NCBI GenBank assembly: GCA_039513195.1
Contig: JBCCRM010000025.1
Coordinates: 1 to 64,000 of the forward strand
DNA from: Thermohalobaculum sp039513195
GTDB lineage: Bacteria > Pseudomonadota > Alphaproteobacteria > Rhodobacterales > Rhodobacteraceae
DNA length: 64,000 nt
Reading direction: 5' to 3'
Shown in pieces: positions 42,521-50,381 of the stretch (within the stretch, counting starts at the first letter, position 1; the number at the start of each line of letters is the position of its first letter). The position numbers and the translations under genes are program-made. The notes beneath the pieces were generated by a model. The model searched no databases and was not told the DNA's origin. It saw only the letters and a program-made list of their open reading frames with translations.

Positions 42521-43306
42521 ATGAGCTTCGTCAGCGTCGAGGGGCTGTTCCACTCCTATGGCAAGCGCCCGATCCTGGAGCGCGTGGCAGTCGAGGTGGA
42601 GGAGGGCAGCTTCGTCTCCATCGTCGGGGCGTCGGGCTGCGGGAAGTCCACCTTCCTTCGCCTCCTCCTAGCCGAGGAGTTACCGAGCCGCGGCGCCATC
42701 CGCATCGCAGGCCAGCCCCCGGCTCAGGAGCCCGGGCCGGACCGCGGCGTGGTGTTTCAGCGTTATTCCGTCTTCCCTCATATGACCGTGCGGGCGAACC
42801 TGATGGCGGCAGAGGCGTTCCGATCCTCCCGGCTCGGGCTCCTGTTCGGCCAGGCGAAACGCGCCGCCAAGACCCGCGCCGACGAGACGCTGGAGAGGAT
42901 CGGCCTCGCCCATGTTGCAGACCAGTATCCGGCCTCGCTATCGGGCGGGATGCAACAGCGCCTCGCCATCGCGCAGGCGCTGGCCGGGCGGCCGCAGGTG
43001 TTGCTGCTGGACGAGCCCTTCGGCGCGCTCGACCCGGGCACCCGCCTCTCGATGCACGAATTCCTCACGGATCTGCGGGCCGAGACGCCCATGACGGTCT
43101 TTATGGTCAGCCACGATCTGGAGGAGGCCTTCAAGCTGGGCGACCGGGTGCTGGTCTTCGACAAGCCGCGCTGGGATCCGCAGGACCCAGAGGCCTATGG
43201 CGCCACGATCACCTACGACTTCGATGCCCGCAATCGCGGCGTCCCATTCCAGATCCCCGGCGATCTGGCAACGACGGAGGAAACCCATGTTCTGCGCCCC
43301 GCCTGA
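42521..43306 (+). CDS. ABC transporter ATP-binding protein, probable guanidine importer
   Basis: 261 residues: Walker A GASGCGKST, VFQRYSVFPHMTV, signature LSGGMQQRLAIAQAL, Walker B VLLLDEPFGALD, H-loop VSHDLEEAFKLGD. The tail (DPEAYGATITYDFDARNRGV) is the extended C-terminus of ATPases linked to guanidine/urea-carboxylase transporters. It overlaps the next gene by 20 bases. Confidence 0.92.
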   Translation: MSFVSVEGLFHSYGKRPILERVAVEVEEGSFVSIVGASGCGKSTFLRLLLAEELPSRGAIRIAGQPPAQEPGPDRGVVFQRYSVFPHMTVRANLMAAEAFRSSRLGLLFGQAKRAAKTRADETLERIGLAHVADQYPASLSGGMQQRLAIAQALAGRPQVLLLDEPFGALDPGTRLSMHEFLTDLRAETPMTVFMVSHDLEEAFKLGDRVLVFDKPRWDPQDPEAYGATITYDFDARNRGVPFQIPGDLATTEETHVLRPA

Positions 43307-44531
43307 GCGGACCCGCTCGCACCACCCGGCAGACCGGCGCCTGCCCGACCGGCGCCACCACCACCCTGACCTGACCAAGCTGCAGGGCTGGAAGGCGATG
43401 AAGGTGGAGGGCGAGATCCCTGGGGGCCGCTGGGAGGAGGAGCGCCGCTGGGCGCTGCGCATGGGCCTGACCGGGGCGGAGAGCCTAGAGGACCGCTCGA
43501 TCCCCACCTTCGCCCGGGGCGAGCTGCCCCACTATGCCGGCATCAACACTTTCCTGAAGGCGCCCTATGCCGAGGACGTCACCGAGGTCGGCCATTACGA
43601 TGCGACGATCCTGGGCGCGCCCTTCGACGGGGGTACAACCTACCGGCCCGGCACGCGCTTTGGCCCGCAGGGGATCCGGAAGATCTCGGCCCTTTATACC
43701 CCCTACAACTACGAGCTCGGCGTGGATCTGCGGGAGCAGATGACGCTCTGCGATGCCGGGGACATCTTCACGATCCCCGCGAATATCGAAAAGACATTCG
43801 ACCAGATCAGCCGGGCCTGCGCGCATGTGTTCTCGTCCGGCTCGATGCCGATCATCCTGGGCGGCGATCACTCGATCGGGTTCCCGACGGTGCGGGGGAT
43901 CGCGGAATGCACGTCGAAGAAGATCGGGATCGTCCATTTCGACCGCCATGCGGATATCCAGGAGAAGGATCTGGATGAGCGGATGCACACGACACCTTGG
44001 TTCCACGCGACCAACCTCGCCAATGTGCCGGCGAAAAACCTGGTGCAGGTCGGCATCGGCGGCTGGCAGGTCCCGCGGGAGGCGGTGAAGGAGGCCCGCA
44101 AACGGGAGACCAACATCATCACCATGTCCGACATGGAGCGGATGGGGGTCGATAAGACCGCCGAGATGGCGCTGGAGATGGCCTGGGACGGGGTCGACAT
44201 GGTCTATATGTCGTTCGACATCGACAGTATCGATTGCGGCTTTGTTCCCGGCACCGGCTGGCCGGAGCCCGGCGGGTTCCTGCCGCGGGAGGCCCTGGCC
44301 TTGGCCGCCAAAGTCGCAGCAGAGGGGATCTGTGGGATGGAGCTGGTCGAGGTGAGCCCGCCCTACGACACCTCCGACATCACCGCGTTGATGGGGGTTC
44401 GGGTGATCGTCGATGTGCTCGGCGCCATGGTCGCCGCAGGCAGCCTCGGCAAGCATAAGGGGCATATCGACAAGCCCGTGGAGATCGAAAACGGCGCGTT
44501 TGAGGGGAGGCGCTGGTCCAATGCCCCATGA
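43287..44531 (+). CDS. gdmH: Ureohydrolase, probable Ni-dependent guanidine hydrolase (GdmH-like)
   Basis: 414 residues, longer than agmatinases because of an N-terminal extension of about 95 residues with HH at 12-13 and HHH at 24-26. Metal ligands: H195 (LGGDHSIGFP), D219/H221/D223 in HFDRHADIQ, and D311/D313 in MSFDIDSIDCGFVPGTG. Blocks RMHTTPWFHAT and IGIGGWQVPR are those I associate with cyanobacterial GdmH, which converts guanidine to urea and ammonium. GGAGG precedes the ATG. Riboswitch, transporter and nearby urease support this over agmatinase. Arg at 220 and Cys at 317 differ from typical agmatinases. Confidence 0.85.
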   Translation: MFCAPPERTRSHHPADRRLPDRRHHHPDLTKLQGWKAMKVEGEIPGGRWEEERRWALRMGLTGAESLEDRSIPTFARGELPHYAGINTFLKAPYAEDVTEVGHYDATILGAPFDGGTTYRPGTRFGPQGIRKISALYTPYNYELGVDLREQMTLCDAGDIFTIPANIEKTFDQISRACAHVFSSGSMPIILGGDHSIGFPTVRGIAECTSKKIGIVHFDRHADIQEKDLDERMHTTPWFHATNLANVPAKNLVQVGIGGWQVPREAVKEARKRETNIITMSDMERMGVDKTAEMALEMAWDGVDMVYMSFDIDSIDCGFVPGTGWPEPGGFLPREALALAAKVAAEGICGMELVEVSPPYDTSDITALMGVRVIVDVLGAMVAAGSLGKHKGHIDKPVEIENGAFEGRRWSNAP

Positions 44532-44952
44532 CCATGGCCATGACCATGCAGCGGGCGCCGGGCATAACGGCACGCCCGGCCATCTGCACTCGCACATGCC
44601 GGGCGAGGATGCGGCGGAGGCGCTGAAGGCTCTTTGCGCGCAATTCATCGACGGGTTCCGGCAGGCAGCCGACAAGACCGCCTATCTGCGCTTGGCGGGC
44701 CTGCCCTTCGAGATCGCCTGCGAGGCCGGCGGCCCGCCGTTGAAGTTGGTGGATGTCCGGCTCGAGACCGAGTGGCAGGTGGGCACGGCCAGCCCCAGCT
44801 TTGGATCGCGGGAGCTGAGCTATCTGCCCTTTCCCGGCGCGATGGTGGCGGAGCGGGTCAATATGGGCTTCGTCTATGTCTCGCTCGATGCGAAACGGGT
44901 GATCGATCTGCGCGCCTTCCTGACGGGTCGAGGGGATCTGACCGCATCGTAG
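44521..44952 (+). CDS. His-rich protein coupled to the guanidine hydrolase; candidate nickel accessory protein
   Basis: 143 residues. Eight His occur in the first 25 residues (PHDHGHDHAAGAGHNG, then HLHSH), a metal-binding tail like that of UreE or HypB. The folded part is beta-rich: KTAYLRLAGLPFEIACEAGG, LVDVRLETEWQVGTASPSFG, LSYLPFPGAMVAERVNMGFV. There is no CxxC zinc site (so it is not HypA) and no P-loop (not HypB/UreG). I recognise no family. The ATG lies inside the hydrolase gene (11-base overlap). Inference: it stores or delivers nickel for the hydrolase. Confidence 0.7.
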   Translation: MPHDHGHDHAAGAGHNGTPGHLHSHMPGEDAAEALKALCAQFIDGFRQAADKTAYLRLAGLPFEIACEAGGPPLKLVDVRLETEWQVGTASPSFGSRELSYLPFPGAMVAERVNMGFVYVSLDAKRVIDLRAFLTGRGDLTAS

Positions 44953-45117
44953 GGTCGTTCCGCGAGATCTGCCTGGTGCAGTCTGTGGAGGTTGCAGACG
45001 CCTGATGAACGCCGCGGTGTCGTCCCGGATCGTAACGAGAGGGATGTTCCGATACCGACCGTCGAGAAGCGCATGGAAACGGAGATCGAAGCGCCGCGCA
45101 AAAAGATCGACTGCGGG

Positions 45118-45196
45118 CTGCCCCGTCCGCGAGCGGTCCCGCCACCCTCCCCCACCCACCCGCCGAGGGCGGCGGGACCGCTCGCGGACGGGGCAG
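45118..45196. repeat. Large perfect hairpin 1 with conserved core loop
   Basis: A perfect 26-bp inverted repeat (45118-45143 against 45171-45196, arm CTGCCCCGTCCGCGAGCGGT and on) encloses a 27-base loop. The loop and inner stem form a 37-bp core that recurs in opposite orientation in hairpin 2, although the outer arms differ. Confidence 0.85.
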
Positions 45197-45257
45197 ATTG
45201 TGATGGACGCTGTGGCCTGACGCAGCCTGCCGGATCGGCTCTCGCTGCGGTGCTGTT

Positions 45258-45356
45258 CTGGGCAGATCTGGCCCTTTGCCAGGCCGGGGCCGCCGCCCTC
45301 GGCGGGTGGGTGGGGGAGGGTGGCGGACCGGGCCTGGCAAAGGGCCCGCCAGAACC
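45258..45356. repeat. Large hairpin 2 with the same core, inverted
   Basis: Arms GGCCCTTTGCCAGGCC (45270-45285) and GGCCTGGCAAAGGGCC (45331-45346) pair perfectly over 16 bp, with imperfect extensions on both sides. The loop contains the reverse complement of the core of hairpin 1 (identical stretch around 45291-45325). It lies directly after the galE stop, so it may terminate galE transcription. Confidence 0.8.
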
Positions 45357-45361
45357 GACAC

Positions 45362-46366
45362 TCAGCCGCGGAAATAGACTTGGTCGTAGAACTCCGACGA
45401 CTGCCAGGCCCAGGCCGTTCCGACAATCGCCTCGATGCTCGAACGCTGGGTCAGGTCATCGCCGAGAAAGGCCCGGGCCGCTTCGGCGTTGGCCACCAAG
45501 GCGGTCGGGTCGCCGCCCCGGCGCTTTCCGATGGAATGCGGCACCGGCTTGCCGGTCACCCGCTCCGCCGCCGCCATCACCTCTTTCACCGAGAAGCCGC
45601 GGCCGGTGCCCAGATTCATCACCCTGCTCTCGGCGCCATCGAGAAGCCGGCCGAGCGCGCGCACATGCGCCTCCACCAGATCGCTCACATGGATGTAGTC
45701 CCTGACCGCGGTCCCGTCTGGGGTGGGATAATCCGTGCCGAGCACCGTTAAGGGATCCCGCCGCTCGGCGATCGCGTCGAGGACCAGCGGGATCAGATGC
45801 GTCTCCCGATCGCGGCGCTCGCCGATCTCGCCTTCCGGATCCGCGCCCGCCGCATTGAAATAGCGCAGGATCATGTGCCGGATGCCATGGCCGCGATGGT
45901 AATCCGCCAGCACCCTCTCCACCATGAGCTTAGAGGCGCCGTAGGGATTGATCGGGTTCTTCGGACAGTCTTCAGGGATCGGCATGGCCTCCGGCGTCCC
46001 ATAGACCGCCGCGGTTGAGGAGAAAACGAAGGCCTCCACCCCATGGACCCGACAGGCATCGAGAAGATTGACCGTGCCCATCACGTTGGTGCGGTAATAG
46101 AGCCCCGGCAGCTTCATCGACTCGCCCACCAGCGACAGTGCCGCGAAATGCATCACAGCGACCGGTCGGTGGGCCAGAAACACCTCGTGGATCCGGGCGG
46201 GGTCGAGCACGTCGCCACGCTCGAACGGACCCCATTTGATCGCCCAGCGATTGCCGGTGGCGAGGCTGTCGTAGCAAACCGGAGTATACCCCGCCGCCGC
46301 CAGCGCCTTGCAAGCATGGCTGCCGATATAACCGGCGCCGCCGGTAACGATCACGGTTCGCGACAT
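45362..46366 (-). CDS. galE: UDP-glucose 4-epimerase
   Basis: 334 residues of the extended SDR family: NAD site VTGGAGYIGSH, VMHFAALSLVGESM, catalytic FSSTAAVYG and YGASKLMVE (Tyr/Lys), RYFNAAGADPEGEIGE, and NLGTGRGFSVKEV. It interconverts UDP-glucose and UDP-galactose for surface polysaccharide, fitting the glycosyltransferases further right. Complete. Confidence 0.96.
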   Translation of the reverse strand: MSRTVIVTGGAGYIGSHACKALAAAGYTPVCYDSLATGNRWAIKWGPFERGDVLDPARIHEVFLAHRPVAVMHFAALSLVGESMKLPGLYYRTNVMGTVNLLDACRVHGVEAFVFSSTAAVYGTPEAMPIPEDCPKNPINPYGASKLMVERVLADYHRGHGIRHMILRYFNAAGADPEGEIGERRDRETHLIPLVLDAIAERRDPLTVLGTDYPTPDGTAVRDYIHVSDLVEAHVRALGRLLDGAESRVMNLGTGRGFSVKEVMAAAERVTGKPVPHSIGKRRGGDPTALVANAEAARAFLGDDLTQRSSIEAIVGTAWAWQSSEFYDQVYFRG

Positions 46367-46583
46367 TCGGATCGACTCCTAGGCCAAGCTAACGGCAGTC
46401 TACGCGCCTTTTGGAACATTGCAGAGCTTTGGCACCATCCTGTGACCGGTTCTGGGCAGAGTTTCTGTGATCTGCGTCGCAAAGAGGGCGGTCGGGCCAG
46501 GTTTGAACCTTCCGGCCCCGTCGGGGCACCCATGGACTGGAAGCGTAGGCGCGGCGGGCGCTGCGCGAAGAGGGAGAGGGTCG

Positions 46584-47900
46584 ATGCGGTTCCTTCTGAC
46601 CTGTGTTCTGACGGTTGTTGTTCTGGTCGCGCCGGCGCTCGCCGAGCCGCGCCATGCGCTGGTGATTGGCAACGGCGCTTACGGCCCCCTCGGCGATTTG
46701 CCGAACCCGGTCGCGGATGCCGAGCTGATCTCGGAGACGTTGGAGCGCCTCGATTTCGACGTGATCAAGCTGACCGACTCCGACCGGGCCGAGATGGCCC
46801 GCGGCATCAAGGAATTCGGCCGCCGCTTGAAGGCTGCCGGGCCGGAGGCCGTAGGGCTCTTCTACTTCGCCGGTCACGGTGTGCAGGTGCAGGGGTTCAA
46901 CTTTCTCGTGCCCGTTGGCGCCCGAGTTGGCGGCGAGGACGATCTGGAGCGCGAGACGCTGGAAGCCTACAGCGTGCTGGCCGAGATGCGAGCCGCCGGG
47001 AACCGCACCAATATCATCATCCTGGATGCTTGCCGGAACAACCCATTCACCCGGGCCTCGGGAATTCCGCTCGGCCGCGGGCTCGCGCAGATGGATGCGC
47101 CCATCGGCAGCTTCATCGCCTATGCGACAGGGCCCGGGGATGTGGCCTTCGATGGCGACGGCACGAACAGCCCGTATTCGGCGGCGCTTGCCCGGGCAAT
47201 CCCCGAAGCGGATGAGCCGATCGAGCAGATCTTCAAGCGCGTGCGGGTCGAGGTCCTGCGTGAGACCGAGGGGCTGCAGACGCCTTGGGATACGTCGTCC
47301 TTGACCGAGGAGTTCTATTTTAACCCCGAGACGCCCGGGATCGCCGCGGTCAATTCCCGCGAGCGGGCGCTTTGGAACCGGGTTACCAAGACCGGCGACC
47401 CGGACCATCTGGAAACTTATCTGGCCGTCTATCCCGATGGTGCGTTTGCCGGCGAGGCACGGACATTGCTTGGTGAGCCCGAGCCGCAGCCGGAGCCGGT
47501 GCGCCCGGCTATCGTCGCTGCCGGGCCTACCGTGGTGCCGCTGCCCGGCGCCGATACCGTAACCGTCGAGATCTCGCTTGCCTGGTCGCGGGGCGGCGGT
47601 TGGCTCTGCCGTGCGCCGGGCGATGTCGGCCGCGTCGAGCTTGCCATGGGCGCGGCGCCGGTCAGCGCCAGGCTCTCAGGCGGCGATGCTCGGGCGGAGT
47701 TCCGTATCTCCGCCCGGTCAGAGGGCCCCGGAGCCGCCTTGACGCTACAGCCGGTCGGCCGCGGCTCCGGCAGCCGCATCATCGATGTCGGGTTGCCGGC
47801 CCTGACTCCCGGCAGCAAGGGCGTCACGCATTCCACCGTGCGGCTGCCAGATTGGGCCAAATGCGGCGGCCTCCGCGTCTTCGCGACGGTTGCGGGGTGA
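46584..47900 (+). CDS. Exported caspase-like (peptidase C14/metacaspase) protein
   Basis: 438 residues with a signal peptide (MRFLLTCVLTVVVLVAPALA). The caspase fold starts at RHALVIGNGAYGPLGDLPNP, has the catalytic His in FYFAGHGVQVQG and Cys in IIILDACRNNPF, and continues to about residue 250 (TPWDTSSLTEEFYF). The C-terminal 180 residues contain a Pro/Glu linker and a beta-rich domain with two Cys. AGGGAG precedes the ATG. Periplasmic by prediction; substrates unknown. Confidence 0.88.
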   Translation: MRFLLTCVLTVVVLVAPALAEPRHALVIGNGAYGPLGDLPNPVADAELISETLERLDFDVIKLTDSDRAEMARGIKEFGRRLKAAGPEAVGLFYFAGHGVQVQGFNFLVPVGARVGGEDDLERETLEAYSVLAEMRAAGNRTNIIILDACRNNPFTRASGIPLGRGLAQMDAPIGSFIAYATGPGDVAFDGDGTNSPYSAALARAIPEADEPIEQIFKRVRVEVLRETEGLQTPWDTSSLTEEFYFNPETPGIAAVNSRERALWNRVTKTGDPDHLETYLAVYPDGAFAGEARTLLGEPEPQPEPVRPAIVAAGPTVVPLPGADTVTVEISLAWSRGGGWLCRAPGDVGRVELAMGAAPVSARLSGGDARAEFRISARSEGPGAALTLQPVGRGSGSRIIDVGLPALTPGSKGVTHSTVRLPDWAKCGGLRVFATVAG

Positions 47901-47926
47901 GAACGGCGACCTCTCTCGGAGGGTTC

Positions 47927-48030
47927 AGAGCGCTTTCCGACACGATTGCATGGGTTCTCGCGCCCTAAGAGACTGTTCGTGCACAGTTTCCCGACGCCAA
48001 TCTCAGTCGGCTCGGCTGAAGGGTGCTCCA
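47927..48030. repeat. Dispersed palindromic element A, copy 2
   Basis: AGAGCGCTTTCCGAcacGAT at the left, GACGCCAATCTCAGTCGGCT in the middle and GGGTGCTCC at the right match the unit at 12467-12574 with scattered changes. It starts 27 bases after the caspase-like gene stop. Confidence 0.7.
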
Positions 48031-48173
48031 AGCACTCATCGTCTAGCCGAGGCCGTAGGCCTGGGCAGTGCCCGACCGGCCCGTGCGGACAAGTGCTTTC
48101 AGCGCCATCATGGAGTCGGGCCCTGCACTCGTGCCGTCAGCAATCCTGAGACAGAGAGCCCGGATGGGTCAGG

Positions 48174-48737
48174 TCAGCGTAGTTTCCCAAAGCTCTGCCG
48201 CGCATCTGGGATCGGCAGGATCTCCGTGTCGATGAGCAGCGCGGTGATGTCTTCGCGGGCCGCCAGGACCGTGGCGTAAATCCACGGATACACCGGCGGC
48301 GTCTCGAAGATCGGTCGCGCCCGGTCAGCGCCTATCAGACTTTCCACCGCCACGATCTCCAACAGGTTCACCACTAAGTGGAGATAGATCGACGCCTCGT
48401 CCCGCGCGCGTTGCGAGGCTGGGCTCGGGACGTCCGGATACCGATGCCGGAGCGGTGCCATAGTCTCTTCCAACGCCGCGCTCCGGTGATCCGTCAGATA
48501 CCAATGCATCTGCTCGTGGAGATACATCGCGAGGAACCGGTCCGCATCGCCTATCCAGGCGGTGCTGAGTGTGAGAACCGGGTGGGAATGCGGGATCTCG
48601 CCGGGCGCGATGCGTACCGCCTTCGTGAACTCGTACTGTGACAGGTCATGCGCCGCCCGGAGACGGTGAAGCATCGCCTCGGCGCGGGCTGCATTCTGCC
48701 GCGCAGTGCCGAGATCGGTGCTGACGGTCAGGGTCAT
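48174..48737 (-). CDS. Hypothetical protein with an HExxH motif
   Basis: 187 residues from ATG 48737. The segment RFLAMYLHEQMHWYLTDH contains HEQMH, a zincin-type metalloprotease helix, and later NLLEIVAVESLIG could supply the third ligand. The rest (YEFTKAVRIAPGEIPHSHPV) is not familiar. Cytoplasmic, monocistronic. A metallopeptidase or a metal-binding non-enzyme; only the motif supports this. Confidence 0.6.
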   Translation of the reverse strand: MTLTVSTDLGTARQNAARAEAMLHRLRAAHDLSQYEFTKAVRIAPGEIPHSHPVLTLSTAWIGDADRFLAMYLHEQMHWYLTDHRSAALEETMAPLRHRYPDVPSPASQRARDEASIYLHLVVNLLEIVAVESLIGADRARPIFETPPVYPWIYATVLAAREDITALLIDTEILPIPDARQSFGKLR

Positions 48738-48881
48738 CCGAGCCTCCGTTCGTTCCTCACACGGCGAGGCAGGTGGTGCCTGTCCGGCCCCAAAACGCGA
48801 CCGGCGCGTGTCGGTGCGGGGCGAGCGCCGCCGCTCGGCCATGGTATCCGAGCGGCCTGACAAGAACAGGGGGCCGTCGCC

Positions 48882-49997
48882 ATGACCGATTTACCGGAGA
48901 CAATGCGGGCCGTCGTGCTGACGGGGCATGGCGGGCTCGACAAGTTGGTGTACCGCGAGGACTGGCCGACCCCGCGCCCGGGGCCCGGCGAGGTGGTGAT
49001 CAAGGTCGGCGCCTGCGGGCTCAACACCACCGACATCAACACCCGCACCGCCTGGTATTCCGACAAGGTCACCGGCGCGATGACCGACGCGGGTGGCGCC
49101 GGCGGGTTTGCCGAAGCGGAGGCTGCGAAGGGCACTTGGGGTGGGCAGCCATTGACCTTTCCGCGGATCCAAGGCGCTGATGTGGCGGGCCGGATAGCTG
49201 CCGTGGGCGCTGGTGTCGATCCGGCCCGGATCGGCGAACGGGTGATTGTGGACCCGTGGCTTCTGGGCCTTGGCGATTGGAATAACCCCGCGAACACCGC
49301 CTATTTCGGTTCGGAATGCGATGGAGGCTTCGCCGAATACACTAAGGTCCGCTCCGAGAACGCCCTGAAGATCGAGAGTGCTCTCTCGGATGCCGAACTC
49401 GCGGCGCTGCCCTGTACGCTCCACACCGCCGAGACGTTGGTCATGCGCACCGAACCGGTGCCGGGGGAGACGGCGGTCATCGCCGGAGCGTCCGGCGGGG
49501 TTGGGACCGCGGCGGTGCAGTTGGCGAAGCTGCGCGGCGCGCGCGTCCTTGGCATTGCGAAGGCCGCAAAGGCCCAGACGCTGCTGGATCTCGGCGCCGA
49601 TGCGGTGGTCGACCGGGAAGCACCGGATCTCACGGCGGCGATCCGCGAGGCGGCAGGCGGTCCGGTGGACGTTGCGATCGATGTGGTCGGCGGGCCCATG
49701 TTCATGCCGCTTCTGGAGGCGCTTCGCCATGGCGGGCGCTACGCGGCGTCCGGCGCCATTGCAGGCCCGATGGTCGAGGTAAACCTCCGCACCTTCTACT
49801 ATCGCGACCTACAGCTCCGCGGGGCGACCATCACGCCGCCCGGCACTATGGCGCGGCTGGTCAAAGTGGTGGAGCGTGGGCAGATTCAGCCGATGCTGGC
49901 GGCAACTTTTCCGCTGAAGGATCTGGCCAAGGCGCAGGAGGCATTCCTGGAGAAGCGCCATGTCGGTAACATGGTGCTGACCGTTGAGGGAGCCTGA
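48882..49997 (+). CDS. Zinc-type alcohol dehydrogenase/quinone oxidoreductase family protein
   Basis: 371 residues, MDR superfamily: PGPGEVVIKVGACGLNTTDI, FPRIQGADVAGRIAAVGAGV, the nucleotide site VIAGASGGVGTAAVQLAKLR, DVAIDVVGGPMFMPLLEALR and a C-terminal QEAFLEKRHVGNMVL. The catalytic Cys/His zinc set is not complete (N replaces the usual His after ACG), so it is closer to quinone oxidoreductases. An enolase-family gene fragment follows directly, hinting at a lost catabolic operon. Confidence 0.85.
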   Translation: MTDLPETMRAVVLTGHGGLDKLVYREDWPTPRPGPGEVVIKVGACGLNTTDINTRTAWYSDKVTGAMTDAGGAGGFAEAEAAKGTWGGQPLTFPRIQGADVAGRIAAVGAGVDPARIGERVIVDPWLLGLGDWNNPANTAYFGSECDGGFAEYTKVRSENALKIESALSDAELAALPCTLHTAETLVMRTEPVPGETAVIAGASGGVGTAAVQLAKLRGARVLGIAKAAKAQTLLDLGADAVVDREAPDLTAAIREAAGGPVDVAIDVVGGPMFMPLLEALRHGGRYAASGAIAGPMVEVNLRTFYYRDLQLRGATITPPGTMARLVKVVERGQIQPMLAATFPLKDLAKAQEAFLEKRHVGNMVLTVEGA

Positions 49998-50140
49998 AGA
50001 TCGGTGCGATCACGATCTATGAAGCGCGTCTGCCGCAAGTGGATGGCAGTTATGGCTGGGGCCGGGGCAGCGCCATAACGCTTGCGCAAACCACCGTCTT
50101 GGTCGTCGAAACCGATGTCGCCCTGGCCGGTAGGCTATGC
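49997..50140 (+). pseudogene. Mandelate racemase/enolase-family N-terminal fragment
   Basis: Directly after the ADH gene stop, one frame reads KIGAITIYEARLPQVDGSYG, then SAITLAQTTVLVVETDVALA, the N-terminal capping domain of a mandelate racemase-type dehydratase. The start Met is missing and homology stops after about 48 codons at ALAG. The remainder has been deleted, ending shortly before pqqA. Confidence 0.7.
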
Positions 50141-50244
50141 CATGAGGCGGGAGAGCGGCGGACCTGCGAGAGATCGGGCTGGACAGGACGCCCTCGGCCC
50201 GGCACGCTACGCGCACGATGAAAACCGATCAGGAGGAGACGGCC

Positions 50245-50334
50245 ATGGCTTGGACCACCCCGCGCATCGACGAGTACACCTGCGGCATGGAAATCAACAT
50301 GTATTTCGCCGCTGAGGACGACAGCCGCGACTGA
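50245..50334 (+). CDS. pqqA: PQQ precursor peptide PqqA
   Basis: A 29-residue peptide, MAWTTPRIDEYTCGMEINMY then FAAEDDSRD. The Glu and Tyr of EINMY (ExxxY) are the residues cross-linked to make pyrroloquinoline quinone. AGGAGGAG lies 6 bases before the ATG. It is followed 47 bases later by pqqB, which confirms the call. The cross-linking enzyme PqqE, with PqqC and PqqD, is not in this window. Confidence 0.9.
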   Translation: MAWTTPRIDEYTCGMEINMYFAAEDDSRD

Positions 50335-50381
50335 TTGCAGGGGCCCGGCCCGGCGCCGGGTCCTTATTCTGGCCGGGTGCG

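Noticed and set aside
43287..44531. Annotation of the ureohydrolase as a plain agmatinase (SpeB).
   Set aside because: The long N-terminal extension, the WFHAT and IGGWQVPR blocks, the guanidine-I leader and the associated transporter favour a guanidine hydrolase, and no polyamine genes are in the same operon.
44521..44952. Annotation of the His-rich protein as HypA or HypB.
   Set aside because: HypA needs a CxxC zinc site and HypB a P-loop; neither is present.
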